From: Tabrizicola_A sp964393035
GTDB taxonomy: Bacteria > Pseudomonadota > Alphaproteobacteria > Rhodobacterales > Rhodobacteraceae
Direction: 5' to 3'
Length of the DNA stretch: 64,000 bases
NCBI GenBank assembly: GCA_964393035.1
Contig: CAYMRX010000002.1
Location: 1 to 64,000, forward strand
In this document: positions 52,481-61,329 of the stretch, in pieces
Position numbering within the stretch: the stretch's first letter is position 1
How the letters are laid out: every line of letters begins with the position of its first letter
The notes under the pieces: generated by a model
Database searches by the model: none
The model's input: the letters and a program-made list of their open reading frames with translations, nothing else
What the model was told of the DNA's origin: nothing
Program-made: the position numbers and the translations under genes

Positions 52481-52605
52481 CTCCCTTTGAAATACCGATC
52501 AGGCCCGCGCCCTTGAGGGGCCGAGTCTCGTCTCTGGAATGGTTCTAACAGGGTTTCATCATTGGGTGAACTTGCATTTCCTGATTGTCTTGATAAGTTT
52601 TCCTG

Positions 52606-53499
52606 ATGACAAACCTGACCCTGAAACAGTTGCGCTATTTCGAGTCTCTGGCTCGCCACGGCCATTTCGGCCGCGCCGCCGAAGCTGCCGCCATCTCGCA
52701 GCCCGCCCTGTCGATGCAGATCAAGGAGCTGGAGGACGGGCTTGGCGCGCCCTTGTTTGACCGCAGCGCAAGGGCAATCCGGCTGACCGGCTTTGGCGAG
52801 GATTTCGCCGCCCGCGCCCGTGAAATCCTGCGGCTGGTCGAGGAGTTGGAGGACAGCGCCCGCATCGCCCGCGATCAGATGGCGGGACGGTTGCGTTTGG
52901 GGGTGATCCCCACGGTTGCACCCTATCTTCTGCCGCAGGTGATTGCGGAACTGACAGGGGTTTACCCGGCGCTTGACTTGCAATTGCGCGAAACCATCAC
53001 GCCGAAATTGCTGTCCGAACTGGCCGAAGGGCGGCTGGATTGCGCCATCGTCGCGCTGCCGGTGTCGGAACCCGCGCTGGTCGAGGTGCCGCTGTTTGCC
53101 GAGGATTTCGTGCTGGTTCGCCCCTTGGCCGATGCAAGCCGCCCCACCCCCAATGCCCGCGACCTGCGGGAAATGCGCCTGCTTTTGCTGGAGGAAGGTC
53201 ATTGCTTCCGAGATCAGGCGCTGTCGTTTTGCAAGATGCAGGCCGCCGCCCCGCGCGAGGTGATGGATGGCTCCTCGCTGACGACCTTGGTGCAAATGGT
53301 GGGGGCGGGCATCGGCGTGACCTTGATCCCGGAAATGGCGGTGACGGTGGAAACCCGCCTTGCCCCGGTGGCCGTCACCCGCTTTGCAGCGCCCGCGCCT
53401 GCGCGCCAGATCGGTATGGTCTGGCGGCGCTCCAGCCCGCTTGCGCGGCAACTGGCGGCAATCGCCGAAGTGGTAAAAGGCGTCAGGCGCCCGCTTTAG
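52606..53499 (+). CDS. oxyR: LysR-family hydrogen peroxide sensor OxyR
   Basis: 297 residues. The N-terminal helix-turn-helix (HFGRAAEAAAISQPALSMQIKELEDGLGAPLFDRS) is followed by an effector domain with the redox pair C200 and C209 (EEGHCFRDQALSFCKMQ), at the same spacing as Cys199 and Cys208 of E. coli OxyR. Peroxide forms a disulfide between them and turns the protein into an activator. It is divergent from katG, the expected target. The stop overlaps that of ychF on the other strand (convergent, TTAG). Confidence 0.93.
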   Translation: MTNLTLKQLRYFESLARHGHFGRAAEAAAISQPALSMQIKELEDGLGAPLFDRSARAIRLTGFGEDFAARAREILRLVEELEDSARIARDQMAGRLRLGVIPTVAPYLLPQVIAELTGVYPALDLQLRETITPKLLSELAEGRLDCAIVALPVSEPALVEVPLFAEDFVLVRPLADASRPTPNARDLREMRLLLLEEGHCFRDQALSFCKMQAAAPREVMDGSSLTTLVQMVGAGIGVTLIPEMAVTVETRLAPVAVTRFAAPAPARQIGMVWRRSSPLARQLAAIAEVVKGVRRPL

Positions 53500-54593
53500 C
53501 CGTTGAACAGGAAGTGCAGGACGTCGCCGTCTTTCACCTCATAGGTCTTGCCTTCAACTCGGAACTTGCCCGCTTCTTTCGCCCCGGCCTCGCCGTTGCC
53601 CGCGACGTAATCCTCATAGCCGACGGTTTCGGCGCGGATGAAGCCCTTCTCAAAATCGCCATGGATCACGCCCGCCGCCTGCGGGGCAAGCGTGCCTTTG
53701 GTGATGGTCCAGGCGCGGGCCTCTTTCGGTCCGACGGTGAAATAGGTTTGCAGGCCCAAAAGCGCGTGACCGGCGCGGATCAGACGGTCAAGCCCGGCCT
53801 CGTGCAGACCCATTTCCTCAAGGAACATGGACGCTTCGTCATCGGCAAGCTGGCTGATTTCTTCCTCGATCTTGGCGGAAATCACCACCGAGGCCGCGCC
53901 TTGCGCGCGTGCCATCTCGGCCACGCGGGCGGATTGGCTGTTGCCATTTGCCGCGCAGGATTCTTCGACGTTGCAGACGTAAAGCACCGCCTTGGCCGTC
54001 AAAAGCTGCAACATGCGCCATTGTTTCTGGTCTTCCGGCGCGATGGTCAGGGTGCGGGCGGGCTGGCCCTTTTCCAAGGCCGCCAAGGCCGCGCGCAAAA
54101 GACGATCCTGATCCAGCGTGTCCTGATCGCCGCCGCGCAGCTTTTTGCCCAGCGCCGCCAGACGACGCTCGATGCTTTCCATATCGGCCAGCATCAACTC
54201 CATCTCGATGGTTTCGGCGTCGGCAACCGGGTCGATGCGACCTTCGACATGGGTGATGTCGCCATCTTCAAAGCAACGCAGCACATGGGCGATGGCGTCA
54301 CATTCGCGGATATTGGCAAGGAATTGGTTGCCAAGGCCTTCGCCCTTCGAGGCCCCGCGCACCAGACCCGCGATATCGACAAAGGTCATGCGGGTCGGGA
54401 TGATCTGCTTTGACCCTGCAATCGCGGCCAATTTGTCCAGCCGGGGGTCCGGCACGGCCACTTCGCCGACGTTCGGTTCAATGGTGCAGAACGGGAAATT
54501 CGCCGCCTGCGCGGCAGCGGTGCGGGTCAGCGCGTTGAAAAGCGTCGACTTGCCGACATTCGGCAACCCGACAATGCCCATCTTGAACCCCAT
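53496..54593 (-). CDS. ychF: Redox-regulated ATPase YchF (Obg-related)
   Basis: 365 residues. N-terminal G domain: MGFKMGIVGLPNVGKSTLFNALT (G1), DIAGLVRGASKGEGLGNQFL (G3), and NVEES in place of the NKxD base motif, which explains the preference for ATP over GTP. A coiled-coil insertion follows, then the C-terminal TGS domain (YFTVGPKEARAWTITKGTLAPQAAGVIHGDFEKGFIRAETVGYEDY). It binds the ribosome and is implicated in stress responses and negative control of catalase; here it is beside katG-oxyR. ATG 54593 is supported by GGAG and by the standard GFKMGIVGLPNVGKS start. Confidence 0.95.
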   Translation of the reverse strand: MGFKMGIVGLPNVGKSTLFNALTRTAAAQAANFPFCTIEPNVGEVAVPDPRLDKLAAIAGSKQIIPTRMTFVDIAGLVRGASKGEGLGNQFLANIRECDAIAHVLRCFEDGDITHVEGRIDPVADAETIEMELMLADMESIERRLAALGKKLRGGDQDTLDQDRLLRAALAALEKGQPARTLTIAPEDQKQWRMLQLLTAKAVLYVCNVEESCAANGNSQSARVAEMARAQGAASVVISAKIEEEISQLADDEASMFLEEMGLHEAGLDRLIRAGHALLGLQTYFTVGPKEARAWTITKGTLAPQAAGVIHGDFEKGFIRAETVGYEDYVAGNGEAGAKEAGKFRVEGKTYEVKDGDVLHFLFNG

Positions 54594-54647
54594 GATCCCG
54601 CTCCTTTGGCTTGGTCGCGCGCTTGATAGGGGGGAAGGCGCGCCAGA

Positions 54648-56360
54648 TCAAGGCGGATGCGGCGGCCCGAACCAATCCCACCACGGCCCATGCGGTGGCG
54701 GTCCGAAACCCGGCCCATGTGGCGGCGGCCCGAAGCCCGGCCCCTTCGGCGGGCGATGGCCGCGCTGGAACGGCGGGCCGGGCGGTGCGGGTTTCCAGAT
54801 CCGGTCCGCCAAACCGCGATTGAACAGCAGCATGGGTTCCAGGGCTGCCACGCCGAACCGTTCGACCAGCGTCGGCTCTGATCCCAAGAGGGATACGCCA
54901 AGCCCCGCCCGATGCGGCGGCTGCGAGAGGCCCATCAGTTCCATCACCGTCGGCAAGACGTCGATCATCGCGCCGGGCTTGGCAAGGGTCTTGCCTGCCG
55001 CCACACCAGCCCCGGCGAAAATCACCGTATTGTATCCCCCGAAATCCGGCCCCGGCGTGGGGGCCATGGCGTTGTGGTTCAAATGATCGGACAGCAGCAC
55101 CACAAGCAAGGGACGATCCGGGCGCTCTGCCTGTTGGCGTGCCCGCGCTGCGGCGACGAAGGCCGCCGTATCGTCGATGGTGCAGCGTAGCACACGGTCG
55201 AAATCTTCGGTAAACCCGGCGCGGCCATCGGGGGCACATCGCCGCGAGATCAGCGCCTTGTTGCCATGCGGCCCGATGGTTTCGATCACCAGCGCATAGG
55301 GTTTGTCGTCCGCGACCATACGGTCATGCATCCGGGCCGCCTCATCAAACACCAGTTGGTCATCCAGTATCCAGCCGATGATCGCGGCATTGGTTTCCGA
55401 TTTCGGGCGCCGCGCCTCCAATTCGAGGCGGCCAGTCGCCTCGGTATAGCCGTGGCCGCGAAACAGGATGTCCAGCCCCCCGAATTCCAACGGACCGCCA
55501 ACGATATAGCGGCTGTCATAGCCGCGCTCGGCCAACATGTCGCCAAGACAGGTCAGGCCCGGCATGAATTGATGCAGCCTTTCAAAATTGGTGCCATAAA
55601 GCAGACCGCGCGGCAGAATGGGCACGCCACATTGCGTGGCCACGACGCCGGCAAGGCTCCAGCCCGTACCGGTGATCTGCGAGATGCGCGAAAACACCGT
55701 GCCCCCGGCGGCAATCGTCGTCAAAGGATCATAAGCACCGCCCCAGTTCGCAGGATCAGCGAACTGACGATCCACGCCCTCCATATAGATCATCAACAGA
55801 TCAACCGGCGGAGCGGCGGCCGGCGCAGGTGCCGGATAGGACAGGAATTTTGTCAGATCGTCTTTCGGGGCAGGCGCACTGACAAGAAAGACCAGTGCCA
55901 GCACAAGCGGGTTGATCGCCAAGGCATAAACCGCAAAGGCCAAAAGGCGGCGGGTCTGCCCGCCCCAAAGCCGCACCAGACCGCGGAAGGCAATGACAAG
56001 AATGGCACAGACGAGAACCGCTTGCAGAAGCTCCGTCTCCAGCCCCTGAAGACCCGCATCAGCCATGCCCATATCGGCATGAAACAGGATCGAAACCATA
56101 TCGACCCGCCGAAACGCCCGGGCGATCACCACCATCGGCAGCAACAGCACCACAGGCAGCGCGAGGATCAGATAGAACCGCCATGGCACCCGGACCTTGG
56201 CGTCCAGCTTCCACAAAAGCCCGCCCCCCACCAAAAGCGCCATGAGCGCGGCAATACCGGGGTGGTCGGCCGGGGTTGAAGGCGCCACGGTGACAAGGCT
56301 GGCAAGGCCGATCGCCACCAGGAAAAGCAGCGTGGCCGTGATACGCAGGATCGAATTCAT
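54648..56360 (-). CDS. Membrane sulfatase-fold protein (LTA-synthase/phosphoethanolamine-transferase-like) with a Gly-Pro-rich tail
   Basis: 570 residues from ATG 56360 (a GTG lies 3 nt before; weak ribosome site). Four to five N-terminal membrane helices are followed by a periplasmic alkaline-phosphatase-fold domain: DLLMIYMEGVDRQF, a nucleophile-region GAYDPLTTIAAGGTVFSRISQITGTGWSLAG (Thr/Ser), CGVPILPRG, DHLNHNAM, and PLLVVLLSDHLNHNA for the metal-side Asp-His. The last ~45 residues are Pro/Gly-rich with two copies of GPGFGPPPHGP, an unusual low-complexity tail. Proteins of this fold transfer phosphoethanolamine or glycerol-phosphate, or act as sulfatases; the substrate is unknown. Confidence 0.78.
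   Translation of the reverse strand: MNSILRITATLLFLVAIGLASLVTVAPSTPADHPGIAALMALLVGGGLLWKLDAKVRVPWRFYLILALPVVLLLPMVVIARAFRRVDMVSILFHADMGMADAGLQGLETELLQAVLVCAILVIAFRGLVRLWGGQTRRLLAFAVYALAINPLVLALVFLVSAPAPKDDLTKFLSYPAPAPAAAPPVDLLMIYMEGVDRQFADPANWGGAYDPLTTIAAGGTVFSRISQITGTGWSLAGVVATQCGVPILPRGLLYGTNFERLHQFMPGLTCLGDMLAERGYDSRYIVGGPLEFGGLDILFRGHGYTEATGRLELEARRPKSETNAAIIGWILDDQLVFDEAARMHDRMVADDKPYALVIETIGPHGNKALISRRCAPDGRAGFTEDFDRVLRCTIDDTAAFVAAARARQQAERPDRPLLVVLLSDHLNHNAMAPTPGPDFGGYNTVIFAGAGVAAGKTLAKPGAMIDVLPTVMELMGLSQPPHRAGLGVSLLGSEPTLVERFGVAALEPMLLFNRGLADRIWKPAPPGPPFQRGHRPPKGPGFGPPPHGPGFGPPPHGPWWDWFGPPHPP
54686..54739 (-). repeat. Short tandem coding repeat in the sulfatase-like tail
   Basis: Two direct copies of a unit encoding GPGFGPPPHGP (minus strand), preceded and followed by related GPP/HPP runs. 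It is a slippage-prone repeat in the 3' end of the gene, and its copy number may vary between strains. Confidence 0.6.
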
Positions 56361-56508
56361 CACATGGCCCTGAAAAGTGGATTTCGGCAATCAAGCTTTG
56401 CTTAAATTCCAGTGACCGGGATTTTGTCAACGCAAAGCCCATGCCTGCCCCCCATTGATTTTCGCCTTTGCACCTGCGAAACCCGGTGCAATCGAACGGG
56501 GACCGGCC

Positions 56509-57300
56509 ATGACCAGAATTGACGACACTTTCGCGCGGCTGAAGGCAGAGGGCAAAAAAGCCTTCGTGTCTTACATCATGGCCGGCGACCCGGATGTGGC
56601 GACGGCGCAGGCCGTGCTGAACGGTCTTCCGGCGGCCGGGGTGGATATCATCGAACTGGGCCTGCCCTTCACCGACCCGATGGCCGATGGCCCGACCATT
56701 CAGCTTGCCGGACAACGCGCGCTGGAAGGCGGCATGACGGTGGATGCCACGTTGCAAATGGTGCGCGACTTCCGCAAGGGCGATCAGAAAACCCCGATCG
56801 TGCTGATGGGCTATTACAACCCGATCTATGCGCGCGGCGTTGACCGCTTTCTGGCAGAGGCGAACGAGGCCGGGATCGACGGGCTGATCGTGGTCGATCT
56901 GCCGCCCGAAGAAGATGCCGAACTGTGCATCCCCGCGCAAAAGGCCGGGTTGAACTTCATCCGTCTGGCAACGCCCACGACCGACGCCAAACGCCTGCCC
57001 AAGGTGCTGCAAAACACCTCTGGCTTTGTCTATTACGTCTCGGTCACCGGGATCACCGGGGCCGCCGCCGCACAGGCGGGCGATGTCGCGCCGGAAGTGG
57101 CGCGGATCAAGCGCTCGACCGACCTGCCGGTCATTGTCGGCTTTGGCATCAACACGCCCGATGCGGCCCGGACCATCGCCTCGGTTGCTGATGGCTGCGT
57201 CGTCGGCTCGGCCATCGTCAAGGAAATCGGCGCGGGCAAGACCCCGGCCGAGGTTCTGGCCTTTGTCGCCGATCTGGCCAAAGGCGCCCATTCGGCCTGA
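56509..57300 (+). CDS. trpA: Tryptophan synthase alpha subunit
   Basis: 263 residues, TIM barrel. Cleaves indole-3-glycerol phosphate to indole and glyceraldehyde 3-phosphate. The catalytic Glu lies in DIIELGLPFTDPMADGPTIQ and the Asp in the same segment (FTDP), with the FYYVSVTGITGA motif and the phosphate loop GFGINTPDAAR near the C-terminus. ATG 56509 with ACGGGGA upstream is chosen. trpB is not in the window. It is followed 3 nt later by a MEKHLA-domain gene, which might be cotranscribed. Confidence 0.95.
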   Translation: MTRIDDTFARLKAEGKKAFVSYIMAGDPDVATAQAVLNGLPAAGVDIIELGLPFTDPMADGPTIQLAGQRALEGGMTVDATLQMVRDFRKGDQKTPIVLMGYYNPIYARGVDRFLAEANEAGIDGLIVVDLPPEEDAELCIPAQKAGLNFIRLATPTTDAKRLPKVLQNTSGFVYYVSVTGITGAAAAQAGDVAPEVARIKRSTDLPVIVGFGINTPDAARTIASVADGCVVGSAIVKEIGAGKTPAEVLAFVADLAKGAHSA

Positions 57301-57303
57301 ACC

Positions 57304-57777
57304 ATGGATGAGGTTTGCAACCGGGCCGCGGTCAAGGGCTGGTCGCGGCTTTTGGGGCAAAGCTTTGCCGCCCGGACCGGCAAACCCTTGATCCCAGACG
57401 CGGATCCGGCTGCGCCGGATTATGCCCGCCGCCTGTTTCATAGCCCCCTGCCCCTGGTCAGCCACGGACCCGAGGCCGACCCGGTGTTTTGCTATGCCAA
57501 TGCTGCCGCGCTGGCGCTTTGGGGGATGGAATGGGAGACGTTCACCCGCCTGCCGTCGCGCCTCTCGGCCGAGGAAGACGCGGCGATCCAGACCGACCGC
57601 AGCCGCTTCCTGCGCGAAGCCGCCGAACGCGGTTGGGTGGCGGATTACGCGGGCATCCGCAAAGCCGCCGATGGGCGCCGCTTTCGCATCAGCCGGACCG
57701 TGCTTTGGACGATCCATGACGCGGCCGGGCTCCGGCGTGGGCAAGCCGCGCTGATTGGGCAAGTCACGCCGCTTTAA
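57304..57777 (+). CDS. MEKHLA-domain protein
   Basis: 157 residues with the PAS-related MEKHLA fold. The core matches the family: WSRLLGQSFAARTGKPLIP, ARRLFHSPLPLVSHGPEADPVFCYANAAALALWGMEWETFTRLPSRLSAEED, and GRRFRISRTVLWTI. In bacteria it often appears as a stand-alone protein whose role is unknown; it may bind a small ligand. It begins 3 nt after trpA, suggesting co-expression, but no functional link is known. Confidence 0.82.
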   Translation: MDEVCNRAAVKGWSRLLGQSFAARTGKPLIPDADPAAPDYARRLFHSPLPLVSHGPEADPVFCYANAAALALWGMEWETFTRLPSRLSAEEDAAIQTDRSRFLREAAERGWVADYAGIRKAADGRRFRISRTVLWTIHDAAGLRRGQAALIGQVTPL

Positions 57778-57854
57778 CCATGGATTCTGCCCGTCTGCGC
57801 TTGTAACGCCCCGCAAGATTGGCAATGTGTGCTTGCAAAAATCCGAGGTTTTCC

Positions 57855-59018
57855 ATGCCCGTCATCACCTGCATCGACGATCTGAAGGCGCTGCACAAAA
57901 AGCGCACCCCGAAGATGTTCTACGATTACATGGAATCGGGCAGCTATACCGAACAGACCTTCCGCGAGAATGTCAGCGATTTCGCCAAGATCCGCCTGCG
58001 CCAGCGTGTGGCGCGCGATCTGACCGGGCGGACGACTGCCAGCACCATGATCGGGGAAAAGGTTGCCATGCAGGTTGCCTTGGCCCCGGTCGGCTCATGC
58101 GGGATGCAAAGCCCTGATGGCGAGATCAAGGCGGCGCGCGCCGCGGCGGCCTTTGGTGTGCCCTTCACACTGTCGACCATGTCGGTCTGTTCGATCGAGG
58201 ATGTGGCGCGGCACTCCCCCAGCCCGTTCTGGTTTCAGCTTTACGTCATGCGGGACGAAGATTTCGTCGACCGCCTGATCGAACGCGCGCGGGCCGCGAA
58301 ATGTTCGGCCTTGGTGCTGACGCTGGATTTGCAGATCATCGGCCAGCGCCACAAGGATCTGAAGAACGGGCTGACCACCCCGCCGCGCCTGACGCTGCCG
58401 AATATTCTGGACATGATGCTGAAGCCGCGCTGGTCCTTGGGGATGCTGGCCACCCCGCGCCGCACCTTTCGCAACATTGTGGGCCATGCCAAGGGCGTGG
58501 GCGATCTGGCCAGTCTGACCTCCTGGACCAATGAACAGTTCGACCCGCAACTTGACTGGAAAAAGGTTGCCCGCATCCGCGACCAATGGGGCGGCAAGCT
58601 GATCCTGAAGGGGATCCTGGACGCCGACGACGCCCGCATGGCCGCCGATGTCGGGGCCGACGGGCTGATCGTGTCGAACCATGGCGGGCGGCAGTTGGAT
58701 GGGGCCTTATCGTCAATCCGCATGTTGCCGCAGATCGTTCGGGCGGTGGGAGACCAGACCGAGGTTTTCCTCGACAGCGGCATCCGCTCTGGGCAGGACG
58801 TTCTGAAGGCGCTGGCTTTGGGGGCGAAAGGCACCTTCATCGGCCGCAGCTATCTTTATGGCTTGGGGGCCATGGGTCAGGCGGGGGTGACCACCGCGCT
58901 GGAGATATTGTGGAAGGAACTCGACGTCACCATGGCGCTTTGCGGGGTGCAAAAGGCCACGGATTTGTCCCGTGAACACCTGTTGGTGCCGGAAGATTTC
59001 GAAGGCCGCTGGGCCTGA
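57855..59018 (+). CDS. lldD: FMN-dependent L-lactate dehydrogenase / alpha-hydroxy-acid dehydrogenase
   Basis: 387 residues of the flavin alpha-hydroxy acid dehydrogenase family. It has MFYDYMESGSYTEQTFREN, the substrate Tyr in FQLYVMRDEDF, FMN-site Lys in LILKGILDADDA, the catalytic His in SNHGGRQLDGALSS, DSGIRSGQDVLKALALGAKGTFIGR for the flavin phosphate, and a central membrane-targeting loop (LKPRWSLGMLATPRRTFRN) as in membrane-bound LldD. ATG 57855 is chosen; an earlier ATG at 57819 lacks a good ribosome site. The product is probably membrane-associated and feeds electrons into the chain. Confidence 0.88.
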   Translation: MPVITCIDDLKALHKKRTPKMFYDYMESGSYTEQTFRENVSDFAKIRLRQRVARDLTGRTTASTMIGEKVAMQVALAPVGSCGMQSPDGEIKAARAAAAFGVPFTLSTMSVCSIEDVARHSPSPFWFQLYVMRDEDFVDRLIERARAAKCSALVLTLDLQIIGQRHKDLKNGLTTPPRLTLPNILDMMLKPRWSLGMLATPRRTFRNIVGHAKGVGDLASLTSWTNEQFDPQLDWKKVARIRDQWGGKLILKGILDADDARMAADVGADGLIVSNHGGRQLDGALSSIRMLPQIVRAVGDQTEVFLDSGIRSGQDVLKALALGAKGTFIGRSYLYGLGAMGQAGVTTALEILWKELDVTMALCGVQKATDLSREHLLVPEDFEGRWA

Positions 59019-59109
59019 GGCTCTTTGCGGGCTCCTCGAAGCCCGGTTCCCGGGCACGCGTCGCAGGCTATTTGGCGAGGTATGACCTGCGGGCCGCCGG
59101 AGCATGCCT

Positions 59110-59140
59110 CCGGCGGGAGTATTTCGAAAGGCGCAAGACC
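59110..59140 (+). repeat. REP-like GAGTATTT element (single copy)
   Basis: CCGGCGGGAGTATTTCGAAA followed by GGCGCAAGACC, differing by one base from the left arm of the pair at 29823-29907. It lies between the convergent lactate dehydrogenase and RpiR genes, and no inverted partner is present. Confidence 0.65.
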
Positions 59141-59153
59141 TTGGCCGGGGCGC

Positions 59154-59981
59154 TTATTCTTCGCGCGCCGTGCCAATCGCCACGGCCAGCGTGATCGCCA
59201 TGGCAATGGTGGCGGACAAGGAGCGGAAGGCGCCGAAATCCACCTCTTGCACGGTCAGAACCGCATCGGCGACACGCGCCAAAGGGCTGGAGAGCGTGTC
59301 GGTCAGCGCGACCACCGCCAGCCCCCGCGCGCGCGCATCGACAGCAAGCGACAGGGTTTCCTCGGAATAGGGCGCAAAGCTGATCGCCAAAACCGCATCG
59401 CCCTCCCGAAGGGCATGGCGTTGGTCAAGCTTGCCCGCGCCCTCGTGCAGCATGGCCGGAACCGACATCTTTTCAAAGACATAGGCCAGATAACTGGCCA
59501 CCGGAAAGGCGCGGCGCATGCCGACCACATGAAGGACACCAGCCTGCGACAGCACCTCGACCGCCTGTGCCAGTGCCGCCTCGTCCACCGATTTCGCCAA
59601 ACCCTCCAGCGACATCCGGCCCGCCTCGACGAATTCCGCCAATAGCCGCCCCGCCCCGCCCGCGCCGGATTTCAGATTGGCCAGACGCGTGGCATAATCG
59701 GGAAATCCCGGCGCATAGGCCTCGCGAAACAGACGTTGCAGATCCGAATAGCCCGCAAACCCCATGATCTGGCAAAACCGCATGAAGGCCGACGGCGGCA
59801 CATCCGCCCCGGCCGCCATTTCCGCCACGGTGGACACCGCAATCCTGTCAAGGTTCGCTGCAACATGGTCGGCGCATTGCTGCAATCGCTTGGGCAGACC
59901 ATCCCCCAGAGCCGTCAGACGCGCGCGGAATTCGTCCACCGATTTCGGCACCGCGCCTGAGGTATTTTCGTCAGCACACAT
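59154..59981 (-). CDS. RpiR/MurR-family regulator, probable inositol-catabolism repressor
   Basis: 275 residues. An N-terminal HTH_6 domain (LPKRLQQCADHVAANLDRIAVSTVAEMAAGADVPPSAFMRFCQIMGFAGYSDLQRLFREAY) is followed by a SIS phosphosugar-binding domain (GVLHVVGMRRAFPVASYLAYVFEKM, LAISFAPYSEETLSLAVDARARG). ATG 59981 has AGAGGGG upstream. It is divergent from iolG, with a GGAA-N6-TTCC site in the gap, the motif known for rhizobial IolR of the same family. It therefore probably represses myo-inositol genes. Ligand not proven. Confidence 0.87.
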   Translation of the reverse strand: MCADENTSGAVPKSVDEFRARLTALGDGLPKRLQQCADHVAANLDRIAVSTVAEMAAGADVPPSAFMRFCQIMGFAGYSDLQRLFREAYAPGFPDYATRLANLKSGAGGAGRLLAEFVEAGRMSLEGLAKSVDEAALAQAVEVLSQAGVLHVVGMRRAFPVASYLAYVFEKMSVPAMLHEGAGKLDQRHALREGDAVLAISFAPYSEETLSLAVDARARGLAVVALTDTLSSPLARVADAVLTVQEVDFGAFRSLSATIAMAITLAVAIGTAREE

Positions 59982-60025
59982 CCCCGCCCCTCTTGACGCT
60001 CTGCCCCGCTCAGCCCATAGCATAT

Positions 60026-60039
60026 GGAACAAATATTCC
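60026..60039. promoter_or_regulatory. GGAA-N6-TTCC operator upstream of iolG
   Basis: GGAACAAATATTCC lies between the RpiR-type regulator and iolG, 56 nt before the iolG ATG. It matches the GGAA-N6-TTCC motif recognised by the RpiR-type IolR of rhizobia. Confidence 0.75.
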
Positions 60040-60095
60040 AATTTCAACCGCGCCAAGGACACCCGTTCCACGCGCCGCAACAAAGGATCAGCGAG

Positions 60096-61097
60096 ATGAC
60101 AGTTCGGTTCGGACTATTGGGTGCAGGGCGCATCGGCAAGGTGCATGCCAAGGCCGTGACGGGGGATGCCGGAGCCAAACTGGTGGCCGTGGCCGACGCC
60201 TTTCCGGCCGCGGCACAGGCGATTGCCGATCAATATGGCTGTGATGTGCGCACGATCGACGCGATCTGCGCGGCCAAGGACATCGACGCCGTGGTGATCT
60301 GCACGCCCACCGACACCCATGCCGATCTGATCGAGCAATTCGTGAAGGCCGGCAAGGCGGTGTTCTGCGAAAAGCCGATCGACCTGTCGCTGGCCCGCGT
60401 GAAGGCCTGCCTTGAGGTGGTGCGCGCCCAGAAAGGCACGCTGATGGTCGGCTTCAACCGCCGCTTTGACCCGCATTTCAAAGCCGTGCGCGCCGAGATC
60501 GACAAGGGTTCGATCGGTGCGGTCGAGATGGTGACGATCACCTCGCGCGATCCCGGCGCCCCGCCGGTGGACTATATCAAGCGTTCGGGCGGCATCTTCC
60601 GCGACATGACGATCCATGATTTTGACATGGCGCGCTTCCTCTTGGGCGAGGAGATCACCGAAGTCGTCGCCACCGCCGCCGTTCTGGTCGACAAGGCGAT
60701 TGGCGCGGCAGGCGATTTCGATTCCGTTCAGGTGATGCTGAAAACCGCATCGGGCAAACAGGCGATGATTTCCAACTCGCGCCGGGCAACCTATGGCTAT
60801 GACCAGCGCATCGAGGTGCATGGCAGCCTTGGCATGGCGGCCGCGGAAAACCAGCGCCCGGTGTCGATCGAACTGGCCAATGCCGCAGGCTATACCCGCC
60901 CGCCGCTGCATGATTTCTTCATGACACGCTATACCGAAGCCTATGCCGCCGAAATCGCCACCTTCATCGCCGCACTTGGTGGCAAGGGCAAGGCCGAGCC
61001 TTCGGGCGAAGATGGCCTGATCGCGCTGGCGCTGGCCGATGCCGCCGTGAAGTCGGTGGCCGAGGGCCGCGTTGTGAAGATGTCCGAGATCCTTTGA
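60096..61097 (+). CDS. iolG: Inositol 2-dehydrogenase (Gfo/Idh/MocA family)
   Basis: 333 residues. The Rossmann motif is FGLLGAGRIGKVHAKAV, with the EKPIDLS motif (catalytic Lys) and the second-domain MVGFNRRFDPHF, SGGIFRDMTIHDFDMARFLLGEE (Asp-His pair) and ALADAAVKS. This combination is typical of inositol 2-dehydrogenase, which oxidises myo-inositol to scyllo-inosose with NAD. ATG 60096 has AAAGGA upstream; the longer frame is not protein-like. The rest of the iol pathway is not in the window. A terminator follows. Confidence 0.88.
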   Translation: MTVRFGLLGAGRIGKVHAKAVTGDAGAKLVAVADAFPAAAQAIADQYGCDVRTIDAICAAKDIDAVVICTPTDTHADLIEQFVKAGKAVFCEKPIDLSLARVKACLEVVRAQKGTLMVGFNRRFDPHFKAVRAEIDKGSIGAVEMVTITSRDPGAPPVDYIKRSGGIFRDMTIHDFDMARFLLGEEITEVVATAAVLVDKAIGAAGDFDSVQVMLKTASGKQAMISNSRRATYGYDQRIEVHGSLGMAAAENQRPVSIELANAAGYTRPPLHDFFMTRYTEAYAAEIATFIAALGGKGKAEPSGEDGLIALALADAAVKSVAEGRVVKMSEIL

Positions 61098-61122
61098 TCC
61101 GCTGTATCCAGCCATATTCAGG

Positions 61123-61160
61123 CAAAGGGCGTCCGCAACCACGGGCGCCCTTTGTTTTTG
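61123..61160 (+). terminator. Rho-independent terminator after iolG
   Basis: AAAGGGCG and CGCCCTTT pair around an internal CCG/CGG extension, followed by TTTGTTTTT. The stem contains a small bulge. Confidence 0.8.
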
Positions 61161-61241
61161 CCACGACTTACCCTCCGAAACCCCCAAAATCCCCTACCTT
61201 TCCCCTTGCCCCCGCAAAGGCTTGCCCTTAAACGGGTCGGC

Positions 61242-61329
61242 GGAGTGGTGGCCGAGTGGTCGAAGGCACACCCCTGCTAAGGGTGCAGACGGCAACGTCT
61301 CGAGGGTTCGAATCCCTTCCACTCCGCCA
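61242..61329 (+). tRNA. tRNA-Ser (anticodon GCT)
   Basis: A class II tRNA: acceptor GGAGTGG paired with CCACTCC, anticodon stem CACCC/GGGTG with loop CTGCTAA (GCT), long variable arm, T-loop GGTTCGAATCC, discriminator G and an encoded CCA. The downstream 220 bases are unusually AT-rich and gene-free. Confidence 0.95.
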
